This document shows positions 1 through 12,730 of a stretch of 64,000 nucleotides of DNA, piece after piece. The position numbers were made by a program, and so were the translations under genes. The first letter of the stretch is position 1. Every line of letters starts with the position of its first letter. Origin of the DNA: Sipunculus nudus (Eukaryota > Annelida > Sipuncula > Golfingiida > Sipunculidae); the NCBI GenBank assembly GCA_026874595.1, contig CM049316.1:56245676-56309675 (forward strand). Reading direction: 5' to 3'. Under the pieces are notes generated by a model. The model ran no database searches. It saw only the letters and a program-made list of their open reading frames with translations, and had not been told where the DNA came from.

Positions 1-326
1 CTTTCATAAGATAATGAATGTGTTTTGCTTTTCTTTTTAATTTCGGTTGTTTAATATAATCGGAATCATAAGTCTTATTGTTATTTCTCATAGCATGAAT
101 ATAGCAGATTAAGATAATATTTCAGCAATCACTTATTTTTCACCATTGACTCATCATGCGGCCTCATAGGCATAAACTGCGTAATGTCTCAACATATCGC
201 CTTTTGCTATCAGATCGAAAAAAATTGTTAAGTTTATTCTGTTCAAATGTAAAGCATTTTTTGCAATTTAGAAGCATTAAAAAGTGTCCTTCATCAGCTT
301 CCTGTCGTTAAACAATCACTGGGAAG

Positions 327-510
327 GGTTGCTTGTATTTCTGGGGAGAGAAGCAATCGTGGTTCCAGGCTGATGAGGCTTGCCGAAGGCATGATGGAAA
401 CCTTTTGATGAATCTGAACTTAATAGAAAATATGCTTAAACATGGCACCTACCGGTGGTTTGGGATTGTGCGTGGGGCCTGGTATCAAAAGGACCAAAAT
501 ACTTCGTCAG
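327..510 (+). CDS. C-type lectin exon, N-terminal half of the fold
   Basis: The open frame starts at GGT TGC TTG TAT and runs 61 codons plus one base to the donor TCAG|GTATTT. The frame has a stop at 309-311, so the acceptor must lie between; the only AG is at 325-326, with a poor pyrimidine tract, so the left border is the weak point. If no acceptor functions here, the gene could be decaying. The ORF beyond 510 runs into a TA microsatellite and is not coding. Confidence 0.65.
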
Positions 511-531
511 GTATTTTCATTAGCTGCCATT

Positions 532-593
<62 letters not shown>

Positions 594-3500
594 AACCTCA
601 GGCTGCGGACACCCCGTCTAGCGGACACTTTTTATACAGTTAAACCCCGGGCTGCGGACACCCCGCCTAACGGACACTTTTTATATAGTCAAACCCCGGG
701 CTACGGATACCCCTCTAGGGCGGACATCCCGCCTTACGGACACTCTTTGGGCCGACCGAGCGTCTTTACTACTTTAAGAATCCCTCTGGGGCGGACACCC
801 CGCTATTCAGGACAACGGACACTTTTTGCCCGCCCGGTGGCTAAAATCGCTCAGGCAAACGGGCACCTAAGCGGCCGCCCCGATCGAAATCGGCAGAAAT
901 AAATTGCAAATATTGTCTGCTCCCGGTACGCCTTATATCACCTAAAAGTTCTTATGATTTAGGCATATTAATTGCTATGACTATAAGACCGGACTGGTTT
1001 TACTCAATTTACCTTATTTTTCAGCTGGAACATTTATTTGTGTATCCTTTTTATCAATAGCAGTGCACATGAAATGAATGAATTCACGGAGTTTCTATTG
1101 TGTCGAAATTTCAGTGAAGTAACATATTCATACTGAATCTGGTCCACATTATTCTATCATAGGCCCAGGAGCGAGCATAATGACGTATCTGTTACACACC
1201 TGGGCGTTAAAAGTCAGGGGACATGAGCTCTCGCCTGGGTCGGGGGCCCAGCGAGATAACAACCAATCCCCTATCCTGTAACATTTGCATCACGAAAATT
1301 AGTCCCACCTACCAATCTTAAGGCGTATATGATATCATGCATTTATTTGTCATATTTGCTTACGCTCCCGAAAGATGTTAAACAAAACTTGAACGATATA
1401 TCAGGGTTTTTTTTTATTCCATAGGCGATTCTTTAAATATCACGGAAAGAATGAGTAATTAATGAATTTTTACGGTCCCAGTGCAGAAATGTGTACGTCG
1501 AGACGAGTAAGTCCTGTCAATGTCAGTCAATGTTAGAAAATTATTTTCTCACACGTAATGACGATAATGTCAAGTTAATATTAAAGGCCACATTAAAAAA
1601 AATTAATAAAATAAAACAACAACTGGTGGCAATAAAATTTATTCACATATAACATATGTAAGATCAAATATTAGATGAAAAATGCCGGCTTTCATGATTG
1701 ATTAAGTCCTATACTTGGGCCTCCGACATGTTGCCGCAGCCGGACCCCCAAGGCACGAGCCCTTCTGGAGCGGACACCCAGTTATAACGGACAAATCGTC
1801 CAGTCCCGTGACTGTCCGCCCCAGAGGGGTGTCAGAGACAGAGAGAATTCTTCGTAATCTTTTCCGTGTATCATTTCGCATGGCTTGTTTTATATCCCAG
1901 TCGACAAAGTAATATTCCATTTGTGGTACATGGGTGAGAACATTTTGTAAATACATTCTGTGAATCATAGATCCATTATGTGCAATATTACTTATCACTG
2001 GACTCTTGTGTACTTGGATGTACTTAATGCCGTAAATGTACATTATATATATGCAATAAAATTATAAGAAGCGTATTTCTTCCTGCGAACAGAGATAAGC
2101 AGAGATGTTGAAAGTTTAAATTTCCAAAAAAATATTGTAAAAATATATAACGTGAGGTTAATATGTTATTGGTTTGTATTCAAACAGTTAATTTTCGCTT
2201 GCAATGGATGAACTGGCGTAGTGACATTGTGACAGAAGAAAAGAATACTTGTGCCGTGATGAAGGTGAAGGACGGAAAATGGGAGTCTGCGAGCTGTACC
2301 GAATCACACGCCTTCATATGTGTACAACGTAAGGAACCAGATCTTTTCTACAGAAAATATTAAATGTAGTGCACTGCGCATTGCCCCTGAATCACACATT
2401 GAAAATGTACATGCATCCTCCTGGTAATTATTGGGTATTATGAGTCCCAGTCTCGGTTTTAGTTTTGAAGATCTTCCGTCCTACAAGTTTACTTATATGG
2501 AATAGCACCTGGTGTCACTTTAATTCCGTTTTTGTTTACAATTGGGTACACATCCTATTTTGGCCTACAAATTCGCATTTCAGATCCTTAGAAACTCCCC
2601 CAGTAACTGCTTGGTTGTTGAATATTTCCTTATATAAATCGGTCCTGATCATTCTGTTTTTTTTGACAACAGTGAAGGTTTCCATGTGTTAAAGTCTACT
2701 GTTGTATACATGTTTCGGTGGACAGCGGACACGCTTACCTATGCTATGGCAATTCACTTTAAAAGGTCACAGAGGCCAATTTCTCATGATATCTACTTCG
2801 AATCTATTCATCCAGCCTCAAAGGGCCCTTTCTGATACGTACAATAGTAAATTGTCCTCTATGACACTAAACACAAACACAAAATTTACGTACCGTAGTA
2901 TTTCCAGGAATCTGGAACTTCACGATGGGGTGGTCTTCTTCGTCTTCACTCTTCTTATTTATCTACCTAACAACTTTATTTGTGGCGGTTCATTTTTTTT
3001 GATTTTGAAGAACAAATATTACCAAAATGCATGTTCGAATCACTGCTCGTAAATATTTTAGATTTACAAGCTGGCAACCGCTCGCCAATGTAGGATTTTT
3101 CCTACAGATAATAAAAAACAACACAGAATTTTAGGTTACCAAGTTGCCAAAATATCTGTCCTTTATATTATACTGCCAGTCTGGTAGTTACACGTGACAA
3201 ACAGGGAGCTAGAAGGGTCGCGGCAGGCTACTGAACTTCGCCTTATGTCGATTATCCTTTAGCTCCTTAACACGTCTAAATGACTAAACCTAGTGCTGAC
3301 CAGACGTGGCCCACGTCTGCATCATTCATGTGCACGCAGGAGTGAGGAGGCCTAAACATTCCCGGCCGTAGCCCAGCCTACTTTACAATAGGGGTGACAT
3401 TAATGGGTCAGTCACTATACTGATAGCTGAGTGGTAGTAGGCCTGATGTCTAACAGCATTACAGCTGTCATTGCAGGCTGCATCCTCAGCAAATCACATC

Positions 3501-6500
3501 CTTTGTGTGATATTTCATAGGGCCAATTGTTAATGAGTTCATTTATGATGGTTACATTATGTTGTAACAAAGAAACTTCTGGTAAAACACAGATCATTTC
3601 ATTTTTGTGATTGATATGGTTACTTTAGCCTTTGACCATATACGAATGTCCGACCTCTTCAAAAAATGGGCCAGATCATCAGCCAAAAAAAAAAAAAAAA
3701 AAAACAAATCGTCAAAGGCTAAAAGTGGTCACTGATACTGAGGGTAAACCACGATTGTATCTCATCCAATTTGTTAGCCACATGGAGGCCCGTCTCCTGA
3801 GAGAGCTGCTAAACTGAGTCACTTGCTGAGTCACATCATCCTTCTGTTTCGGGGCACAAGAGTTACAATGGTTCAGACGTCTCAGCCCATGATTATAAAA
3901 CTCAAAGAACTGTAACTACTTAGAAAGCCAAGAAAGCAATCCAAAAGCCAAACATAGACATCCTAGATAATTTGGTCACTTGGACGATGAACAAGATAGA
4001 CCTCTTACTAGCCCAATTATCATTGCCTACTGAGTCGGGTTGTCACGGCTAGGGCCAAACTTGACCACTTCTGGTCTCCCATTTTATATTCTTGAATGCT
4101 TCAGTCTGAAGATGATTGTCTGGCACTCTTCTCTACCACCACCACTAAGCCGCATCAAGTGAGCCACTACTAACCACCAACGATTAAAAATTAAACCACT
4201 GCTGTCTCCGGCCATAAACAGGTCATCTTACCATGCAACCAACTAGCCCCTACCCCCCCCCCCCCCCCCACCACACACACACAAACCGCGTCCTGCAACT
4301 AACCACCCAACACCATGTCACAACATTAGTCTCTGACTGACCTGTAATCGGAGGCTTCTGGTGCCATTCTCAGACGCATCCAACCTTTGCTGAATTCTCG
4401 GTCACACTAAACCGTCAGGAGACAGTACGTAACATTAAACAAGTACATTAAGAGACATTACACAGGAGTGTACTGGTCAAGATTTCAGCTTACCAGTTAC
4501 TTGGATATCTGAAAAGCTACAGTTTTAATTACAGAATTTTCTATTATAACAGACCCACATCAATGTTAGCACCAACGAGTGCAGTAAATAAAAAATATAT
4601 AATAAGTCCTTGATGGCTATAAAAACACAGTGCAGTGTTAATAGCGGGCTAATCACCAGTAGTACATCAGCCAGAGGGTTCATCGGTACTAAACAGTAGA
4701 CAATTGCTATCAATGTGTTTTTTAAAGGTGTATGTGTGTAGATAATAAAAATGCCTGATAGCAGTGTGAAAATGGTAGCTTTCTGTAAAATATCAGCCTG
4801 TTTTGAAATGTACTTGCACCAAAATTGCAATTCTGCGAGACACAGTTATATATAAATATTATTTAGTTGTAACATCTTATATAATGCCTGTTTTAAAACA
4901 AGTTTGATATCAGTTGATAGTAGACATTTATAGCTTTCATCTGGTGTGTCATTCATGTATATAGCTGTCCAAATTCTAAAGATATGATTACTTTTCTTCA
5001 CCCTGTATCATAGCAATTTGTATAATTTTAGCTAATTTATAAAGAAAAGGTGTATTTCTGATAAGACCAACCGTGACCAGACCGACCGTGGACTTTATTA
5101 ATAAAATCTGAAGTCTTTTAGCTGAAAAAAAAACATGTCTGGCACCCAACTACCATTTGTGGATTTGGGCGTGGTCACAGAAAGATGTTATTCCGTTCAT
5201 CAATTAGCCGATACATGTCCCATTGCCACCAACTGTCCGCAGAAAAAATTAATGCCTGGTTGATGTTTTTGAGTACTTTTGTGTCGCATACCAGCGCACT
5301 TATTGAATCCTGATTGGCTAATCCTCCCAATTATTCCACGTGGCTGCTATCGGGGGCCGATGTATAGACTAAAACTCGGATGTCGCAAGACGAATGTCAC
5401 ATATGACATGTATGCAGGCACGGGTACTCGGCTAGTTGTTTGAATATATGGTTTTTGCATGTCTCCGGTTGAAAAAAAAAGAAAAGGGCGACAAGTCATT
5501 TTAAGCAGTATGTTTTTATTTGTATGGTTTTGTTACATTGGTACCTAAGTCACTCGTGATATCGTAAAAACTAGGCCGCCGTATCTGCACTTCTGGCCAA
5601 ATTCGCTTTCTTACACGAAATATGAAAGAGCATTCGGCTGAGAGAGGGCTATGTTGTCTGCTGAAATATTTCCATGTTAATATTTCCAACAAAATTAACA
5701 TATAAAATCAAGACAAGACAATAAATGTACCTACAACATTTTGCTTGGGTGGAACCATAAATAAATGATAGATATTGCAGTTTGCCTCTGTGTCAGGACT
5801 AAATGTTAACCAGAGCTGTAAGTTATTCATTCTGAGTTGCCTATGTTTTATACTGATACATTTCTGACAGGAGAGAGATTTCTAAATATTATTTTCTATA
5901 ACGGAAAACAGATGTTTATTTGAATCGTGGGGAAAACAGTGTTTTATGGAGAATAAATACCAGTTTGCTATATAGCCAGTAAGTGCAATAACTCATCCTG
6001 TCCCGGTTTTATGTTTATACAAAGTCCAGTAAATGGTAGTGAAAAGCCCAAATTTATACAATCAGTTGTTGAAGTTGAACAAATCTAATTTAATTCTAAT
6101 CTGCTTTGACTCAGGAGTTCAGGGATTATGTTTCAAACAAAACCCTAGCAGTCCAGTGTCAACCAACTTTACCGGATTGGAAGACATACATGGCTCGCCT
6201 TGGGCTATGTACTTGCACCAGAGAGTGCCATTAAGATCATTTTGTTTTAATCTTTAAAATGCAATTTTTCACTGAACGGTCAAAGCAACATGTGTCCCTG
6301 TCATTCCCCAGGTTTGAGGGAGATCACGTTAATCACTGACTGTTGTACTGGCTGAACAAATATAATATCAATGGGGTTTATGGTTTTGCCCTTAAGAGAA
6401 TATCATCTCTCGCTTAGTAGGATATAATTGTAACTGTTAGATCACAAAATGTAGATACATATTCACCAGAGAGTGCCATTAAGATCATTTTGTTTTAATC

Positions 6501-9500
6501 TTTAGAATGCAATTTTTCACTGAACGGTCAAAGCAACATGTGTCCCTGTCATTCCCCAGGTTTGAGGGAGATCATGTTAATCACTGACTGTTGTACTGGC
6601 TGAACAAATATAATATCAAAGGGGTTTATGGTTTTGCCCTTAAGGGAATATCATCTCTCGCTTAGTAGGATATAATTGTAACTGTTAGATCACAAAATGT
6701 AGATACATATTCTAAAACAGTTTTGTTTTCATTTTATTTTCTTTTATTTAAACATTTCAGTAGAAACACACATGATAATAAACATGAAAGCAACTGATTT
6801 GTCATTCTCCTGGTGATTTCTCTTTTAATTCCTGTATATATAAACTTATTTATTTTACATGGATTGTACAAATAGTTATAATAACTAATCGAGGCACTCT
6901 CCATGGCTCCGGTGATGGCGTTCGGTAGTCTGCAAGTCCTTGCAAAGTGCTTACTTTCTTATGAGTTGATTGGGCAAGATAGCCAGGCTTGAAATAACTA
7001 TAAGATATAAAAGACTTATAAAAGCCCCAAAAATAAAAATGACGAAATGATTTTAATTTTCTACTCGGTTTTATCTTTCCAACCATGCAAAACAGAACTC
7101 ATCAGATTTGATGTTTTTCTGTAAGAAAGCGATTGCATATTTATATGATTATGAACTTTTAAACTGAAATTGCTTATTTTCCCTTTAAACTAACATTGAA
7201 TATTACATCGTTTTATTTCGGAATATGGAAGTTTAAAATACACAAAAGCCTAGTTGTGAAAAATGTAACAAACAATTTTTTAAAGAGTCTTTATCACACA
7301 GCGAACATTCACGCTGAACATAAGTTTATGTTCATAAGTACATGTTTATATAAGTAAACATATTCTATCTCTTAAATACATTATAACCTGTTACCTCTTC
7401 TGTTGATTTTAAATGTTTGACTTTACTAAGTGCCCCGCTGGTCATAATGCTCAGCTGAAATTATATTGGTCAGTGATCTAATTCTTATCGACTAAGGAGA
7501 GTTTAAGAGAACCTGTATACACAACGTCTGAACATCCCAGGTCTAGCGATTACGAATTGTGCCTTGATATATATCACACTGATAATTGCAGTCTGTCATT
7601 CACAAAAAGAAAATAAAGTCTTACTTTTTGCATTGTTCATAATCGCGAATAATGATGGAACAATAGACAGTAAAACTAAGAAATACCATTTCAGCTCTAG
7701 TCCATTATAATCGACAAGCTACATATAGATTTAATTTTCTTACCATTCAGAAAAGAAAATGGAAATGTACCGGTTTTGCTCGCGGGAGATAGGTAAAAAT
7801 AAATGGTGCCATCTGCGGTTTATATACTCGTAAAGTCACATGATCAATGTTTGGTAAAGCACATTACAAATCGTATAGGTATAATCAAAAATGAAATACA
7901 ACAATAAGCGAATATGAGTTTACGCTATCCCTCACATGAAAGCTATCTTCTTTTATTTCCTGACTTGAGTAGGAAGAACTGAAAAAGATCATTTTGACTC
8001 AAGTCAGCATAAGTGGCAATTCTTGTCACTAACACTAACATACCAGTCATAGGATCAATATGCTGGGTATTGATCATAACATTATGAATACAAACGCTTG
8101 TGATTAGCAAAGTAAAAATAGAGTAGAGACAAATCTTATAATAATTCAGCACACCTCATACTTATTTAGTCATCTTATGATCATCTCCAATGAATAAGCC
8201 ATGGAATGAAATAAGTTATATTTTTTTTTATATAACCATTCCTCTGTCGTTTTTCCTAGGGGTGAGTGTAACTATAAGAATGTATTACTTAAGCAGTATA
8301 CACCTAGTGGCCATAAACAGTATGTCATGCTGAACCGTATGGTTTAAGCTATCATTTGAGACCAAATTAGACTGGATACGTTTTGCATATTTGGTTGTAT
8401 GGGGCTTATAACCACTCTTAAGTCGGTGTCCTTGAGATGAAAAAAATATATACATCATCCGACATAAAACATCCATTTATTCACTGAAAGCTACCACTTT
8501 CATACTGCTATCAGGCATTTTTATTACCTACACATGTATACCTATTAAGCACACATGGTGAAAATTTGTCACCAAAATGGTACCGATGATCCAAATTATG
8601 GGGTCTGGCTGAAGTACTAGTGTTCATGCAACTGGTACACCCAATTAACGTAGCACATGAACAAAGAAGATATACAACAGTGTCGAATAGTCCAGCGAAC
8701 CTCTGGTATATAACCAACATTGCGTGATACTTGACTTCGAGACACTAACAAACGGCAGTTCGTGGTCGTCAAAATCCCAGCAATATTTTTTGGCTACCTA
8801 AGGTCCTTTCAGACTGGAGTTCGCACCAATGCTTGGCTCGTGTCAATCACGGCAGGCTCGCCTTAACGGCTCGCCTGCCATGTGACACAAGCCTCGCAAA
8901 CCTCACGGCTTGCATTACATTCCATTGGGCTATAACCATTACAGAGGCTGGAAATGCACTGGCAATTGCCACTCGGTCTCAAGACGAGCTTTTTTGAGGC
9001 CGCCCTCGACTTTACATAGACACACAGACATCCAGTGATTTCCCACCCATTTCAAGACGCTGTTATCAAAACCGCGTTCAGGACCCGACTCTACCAATCT
9101 CAGGGTTTTTTTTTCTCCGGAACCCTGGCCGGTCTCATTAATTATTGTAAGATAAATCTTTAGGCGAATACATTGCCCGACTGGGCCCTCCGTATCATTC
9201 CATCTGACATGTAAAAGGCGTCCACCAAGGATAAGGATTACTTAGCGAAGGCTGACTGAACGAAAATACCCTGGAGAAACTCTGCGGCTATTTTTTACAA
9301 AGGGTTGGATGGTGGGGCTTACAGACTATATGATGCCATGGCGTGCTGTTTGTGAGGTCTGGTGTATCAGTTTATCATTGTCTCGTGACGACGCGGGGAG
9401 TAAGCATGCCATAGATTCTTTATTGTCAATAAAACTATTTGCTGTGGCCCATGTTCAGTATATTCTAGAAAACCAAACTGTTTGTGTTGCGTTGGTGATA

Positions 9501-10282
9501 CACTGACTCTCAAGTGTAACTTTCCGTTAAACTTATCTCCGGGTGTACTTCATCCAAGACATATAGTGAACCCCAAGACTGCCCTGTTATGATGACTTCT
9601 AGACCGTTTACTCAGACGCCGGGACACAAGAGCTTACAACGTTATATAAGTCTACTGCATCATGTCTACGCATCATACTGCATCAAAGACGTGGGGTTTC
9701 ACTCCTCCCACTGTGACACAAGGCACAGTGCACATTTTGAGCACAAAGAATTCCAGGAATCCATTTTGATTTTTGCGCTGGCCAAATATCTGGATGGGAA
9801 TGTGCCATCAATCTCAGTCAAGCTGTTAAGACAGAAGAACTGAAGGACATGGATTTTTATCCTGTGACGGCACGTCACATCTTGCGATTTAGCGGAATAA
9901 CTTTAAAATCATGGTGTTAATTTGATGTTCCTATATCAATTTTAGTGGTTTCATGAAATCCTAAAATGAGTCGAATTCCCCGATACATTTCAGTGATTTC
10001 ACGAAATCGCTTCATGCAGTCTTGCTGCATCATATACACCATATACATTTACTCTCCTTATCTCTAACTTATTTATACATGTACTACTAAAAATATATTT
10101 GATGTATTGGATGCTTTTGATTTTGTCTCATTCATCTCTCTGTACTTTTTTCGTTCATTTTGTACAAAGGAATTGATGGCTTCGGTGGGTCTGCCGGCGT
10201 CATTACTTTAGCCGTCGTTTCTGTTATGGGAGTATTCATCACTCTGTGCGTTATTCTCTCCCGATGCAGGATGATCTTTTAG
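327..10282 (+). CDS. Transmembrane C-type lectin-like protein, 3' part of gene (exons 327-510, 2188-2328, 10170-10282)
   Basis: Three exons join in phase into the end of a C-type lectin fold followed by a membrane anchor. The first carries GCLYFWGEKQSWFQADEACR, the usual start of a lectin domain with the first cysteine and the W/F-x-A-x-x-x-C helix. The second carries WMNW, then C-A-V-M, GKWES, a cysteine and AFICVQ, which is the typical end of the fold. The third encodes a short Gly/Ser linker, about 20 hydrophobic residues (VITLAVVSVMGVFITLCVIL) and a basic tail SRCRMIF before TAG. This predicts a type I cell-surface lectin with a tiny cytoplasmic tail. The N-terminus and signal peptide lie left of the window. 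No EPN or QPD calcium/sugar motif is visible, and WMNW replaces the usual WND, so classical sugar binding is doubtful. Extra exons in the 7.8-kb last intron are possible. The domain call is firm; the exact gene model is inferred. Confidence 0.72.
533..589. repeat. (TA)n microsatellite
   Basis: Nearly pure TA dinucleotides directly after the lectin exon donor. It creates a spurious Ile-Tyr reading frame. Confidence 0.95.
588..1840. mobile_element. Degraded pogo/Tigger-like DNA transposon fragments in a lectin intron
   Basis: From 588 to about 830 there are diverged repeats of roughly 48-50 bp built on GTTAAACC, CTGCGGACACCCC and ACGGACACTTTTT. At about 1765-1840 the same vocabulary returns in mixed orientation (GCGGACACCC, AACGGACAA, GTCCGCCCCAGAGGGG). 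GTTAAACC...CGGACAC resembles terminal repeats of Tc1/pogo Tigger elements as I remember them. No transposase frame is visible. The family name is inference; the repeated CGGACAC units are directly seen. Confidence 0.45.
2188..2328 (+). CDS. C-type lectin exon, C-terminal half of the fold
   Basis: The acceptor is CAAACAG| and the donor is CAAC|GTAAGG. Entry phase matches the exon ending at 510 (G plus TT gives Val), and it leaves one base for the next exon. The two conserved cysteines of the lectin C-terminus, TC-A-V-M and SC-TES-HAFIC, are present and correctly spaced around GKWES. Confidence 0.75.
4254..4280. repeat. Poly-C run with CA repeat
   Basis: A stretch of about 17 C residues followed by CACACACACA. 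Simple low-complexity sequence. Confidence 0.9.
6216..6711. repeat. Recent 248-bp tandem duplication
   Basis: The segment beginning CACCAGAGAGTGCCATTAAG at 6216 starts again at 6464 and ends near 6711. The two copies differ at only a handful of positions (for example TTAAAATG/TTAGAATG, CACGTT/CATGTT, CAATGG/CAAAGG), so the duplication is young. It contains no coding sequence. Confidence 0.9.
6843..6935 (-). repeat. SINE 3' tail, reverse orientation
   Basis: The reverse complement reads GGAGCCATGGAGAGTGCCTC, then TTGTACAATCCATGTAAAAT and an AAATAA tail. The same tail occurs at 28856-28953 and at 42150-42183, which defines a dispersed SINE-type family. Confidence 0.7.
8832..8893. repeat. Imperfect hairpin
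   Basis: Arms CTTGGCTCGTGTCA...GGCAGGC and GCCTGCC...TGACACAAGCC pair around a short TTAAC loop with some bulges. No function can be assigned; it may be a relic of a small inverted-repeat element. Confidence 0.5.
10170..10282 (+). CDS. Terminal exon: transmembrane segment and stop of the lectin-like gene
   Basis: The acceptor is TTTTGTACAAAG|. The entry phase fits the exon ending at 2328 (C plus GA gives Arg). It encodes RIDGFGGSAG, a hydrophobic span of about 20 residues, then SRCRMIF and TAG. It is too short to be in a long-ORF list. The link to the lectin exons rests on phase, strand and domain logic, not on a transcript. Confidence 0.6.
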
Positions 10283-12693
10283 TGTTTAAGGTAATCTTAA
10301 TGTATATATTCTTATGTGAAGCATCTCATCACAAAACATGCGCACCCTTTCGTAGTTATTAGCTGATAATATTATGAAAAAAAATACTAAACCTTTCATC
10401 GAATCATGAACAATATGCTTTGCTGGACGGGCGCAATGGCAGCTTTTGCGTGTCATAAATTATTAATAAAAATGAGTTTCAAATTAGTTATATGAGGCAA
10501 AACGATCATAAGTCATTACTACTGTTTAATGATCGTATGAAAATTATTCTTCAATAAAAACGTGAAAAATAGAACGCACTTTGGAGGGGAAATATCGGGG
10601 ATGTTTGGTTTTGACAAATTTTCATGGTGATTGATTTCCTGTAGAGACAGATGGGCAAGCTACCATGAACGGGTGAGTCAAATTGCAAGGACCAGACCTG
10701 TTGAAAGAGTCCAGGGCACTAAGGAAAATGAGACAGCAGTGTATGAGTTTGTAGTGGCCACATGAACTGAGCATCTGGATAAAGCACGTGTGATGCATTG
10801 TACGAAATCCCGGCAAATGTACGTCGTTCTCCCGAGATCACCCTGCTGACCGGTGACTGTTACCTATGTATCCAAGGGGGGGGGGGGGGGGGGACAATGC
10901 AGACATTTTGTCACCAAACTAAACTTCATCATGAATTGAACTTCATCTCGTTCAAGTTTGGCATTTAGCATTTAATAAGACATATTATCTTATAATACAT
11001 ATACAAGCTAATTTTTTTTAAACTGGTTTTGTAGTTACTGTTTTGAATACAATGTTTGTGTCTGTTTACGGTTCCGATTGGCGATTAAAACATAGATTCA
11101 AATAATACACAATTAAAATTAGAAATATTCGTTCTTAATCAACCTTTTAAACTTTATTTATTAAGAATAAGGAAATGAATACTTAACTATAAAATTACAA
11201 AAAGAAGGTCATGCCAATCGTTTGGTCTAAATTAAGACTCGAACCGAATAGTAAAGCCTTCATAATGTATTACCCTATGTCAATACATGAAATATATAAT
11301 TGTACTACTACGACATAATTAATATTTAATTGGATATACGGTTTGTATACGATATGTGTAATTCAGCTTTATAAAATCATATTGTATTGCCTTTAAATAA
11401 AAGAAATTTAATTTCCTGTGAGAATTTGCCTATTTTCTATCAATAATCAACAGGGAACCTGCAAAAGGTGCCATTGGATCAGGTTTCGACTATAATGTAA
11501 TATGCGATGTTATATCAGTCCGTTCCGAGGTACACTGACTGGATAAAAATATATACAGTGACACGAAGTCTCGAACCGAAATTAACTATGCAGATGTTTA
11601 TATATAACATAAAAGAAGCGGTTACCTTCCCCGAGTACATAAACATAGTGACTATTCGTGTGACTAAACTGGCTTACGATTTCGTAAAATGGTTTAAATT
11701 ACTGTTTTTTTTTAATTATTGCTATGTTTTGGTGTCTTTATCGATCCATCGTTTTAAGGAGTTAAAAAGTCAGTTTAATGGTTAAAATATCAGCGAGTAA
11801 AGCTCTTAAATGCTGGTACACTGTAGGTTCAAGATTGCGCCCTAGATGGTCTTCGAATAATTTTATGCTAATATTTTGAGAAACCATTGACATTCTTGGT
11901 GTAGCAAGTGTGAGGTAACCGTTAGGTCTAAGGATATAAAATGAAAAATTAAGACTATTACAAGTATTATTGATTAAACAGGTAACCTGAATTATCAAAC
12001 ATGACATCCAAAAGGATACACTTGAAAGGCTAAAGATAGTACATGCTTTCTATTATATATCTATTATATATATAGTGAGTTCTTAAACTTAAATAGCAAA
12101 TTCTTGACATGTACTTTGAGGTCAGGACTAGTATGGAGCTACAGCACCAGCCTTAATTTGCATGTGTGACCGGATTTAGCCCATAAGGATGGAGTCCTCA
12201 GTTGCTTTTTTATAGCGACAGGCGCAATGTGAAGTCCATAGATTGTCACTGCAGTTAAATGTGATTATAACACTCCATACACAACTGTCGGAATTAACAT
12301 ATATCCATTGATTAATGTTCTGTACATCTATGTGTATTATATATTTGAGCACTGAAAAACATTACTGTTCTATTCTCAGCACTATTAGCACCAAGGAAGT
12401 GAAAATATCAACATAATAGTACACAGGTCTTTAGCATTATACAGGACTGCCACCAAATGCAAGTTGTCTACCAGGCTGTTAATGCTTCAATTCTCCCTGG
12501 ACAAATAAATCAGTTATTGATGTTACAGGTGCTTCAGGCATTCCGGAATGGTTAACTTTTATTACAGGCTTTTCGACATACAACATAATGTGAACATTGG
12601 TATATGTTAAAACCAGAGGAAATATTTTTATTCAATTTCCTTTCTTAGAGTAACAGATCGTATCGCATACCCCAGTTAGCCTTCTGGTGGGCC

Positions 12694-12730
12694 GGCGACG
12701 CAACAGAAACCTTGAACCTGCTGCGTCGCC
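12694..12730. repeat. 9-bp perfect stem with 19-bp loop
   Basis: GGCGACGCA at 12694-12702 pairs exactly with TGCGTCGCC at 12722-12730. A second small inverted pair (GTGAGGC / GCCTCAC) follows near 12770-12795. It looks like a relic of a small structured repeat. Confidence 0.5.

Larger units (their letters stand above)
2329..10169 (+). other. Long last intron of the lectin-like gene (or intergenic), no exon recognised
   Basis: No convincing exon was found. It holds a poly-A run at 3686-3705, a poly-C run near 4254-4270 followed by CA repeats, a 248-bp tandem duplication at 6216-6711, a reverse-oriented SINE tail near 6843-6935 and an imperfect hairpin at 8832-8893. Listed open frames here have no domain signature and no good splice context. 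Confidence 0.6.

Noticed and set aside
333-590. 85-codon frame ending in Ile-Tyr repeats
   Set aside because: Only the part up to 510 is exon; the rest is translation of a TA microsatellite past a splice donor.
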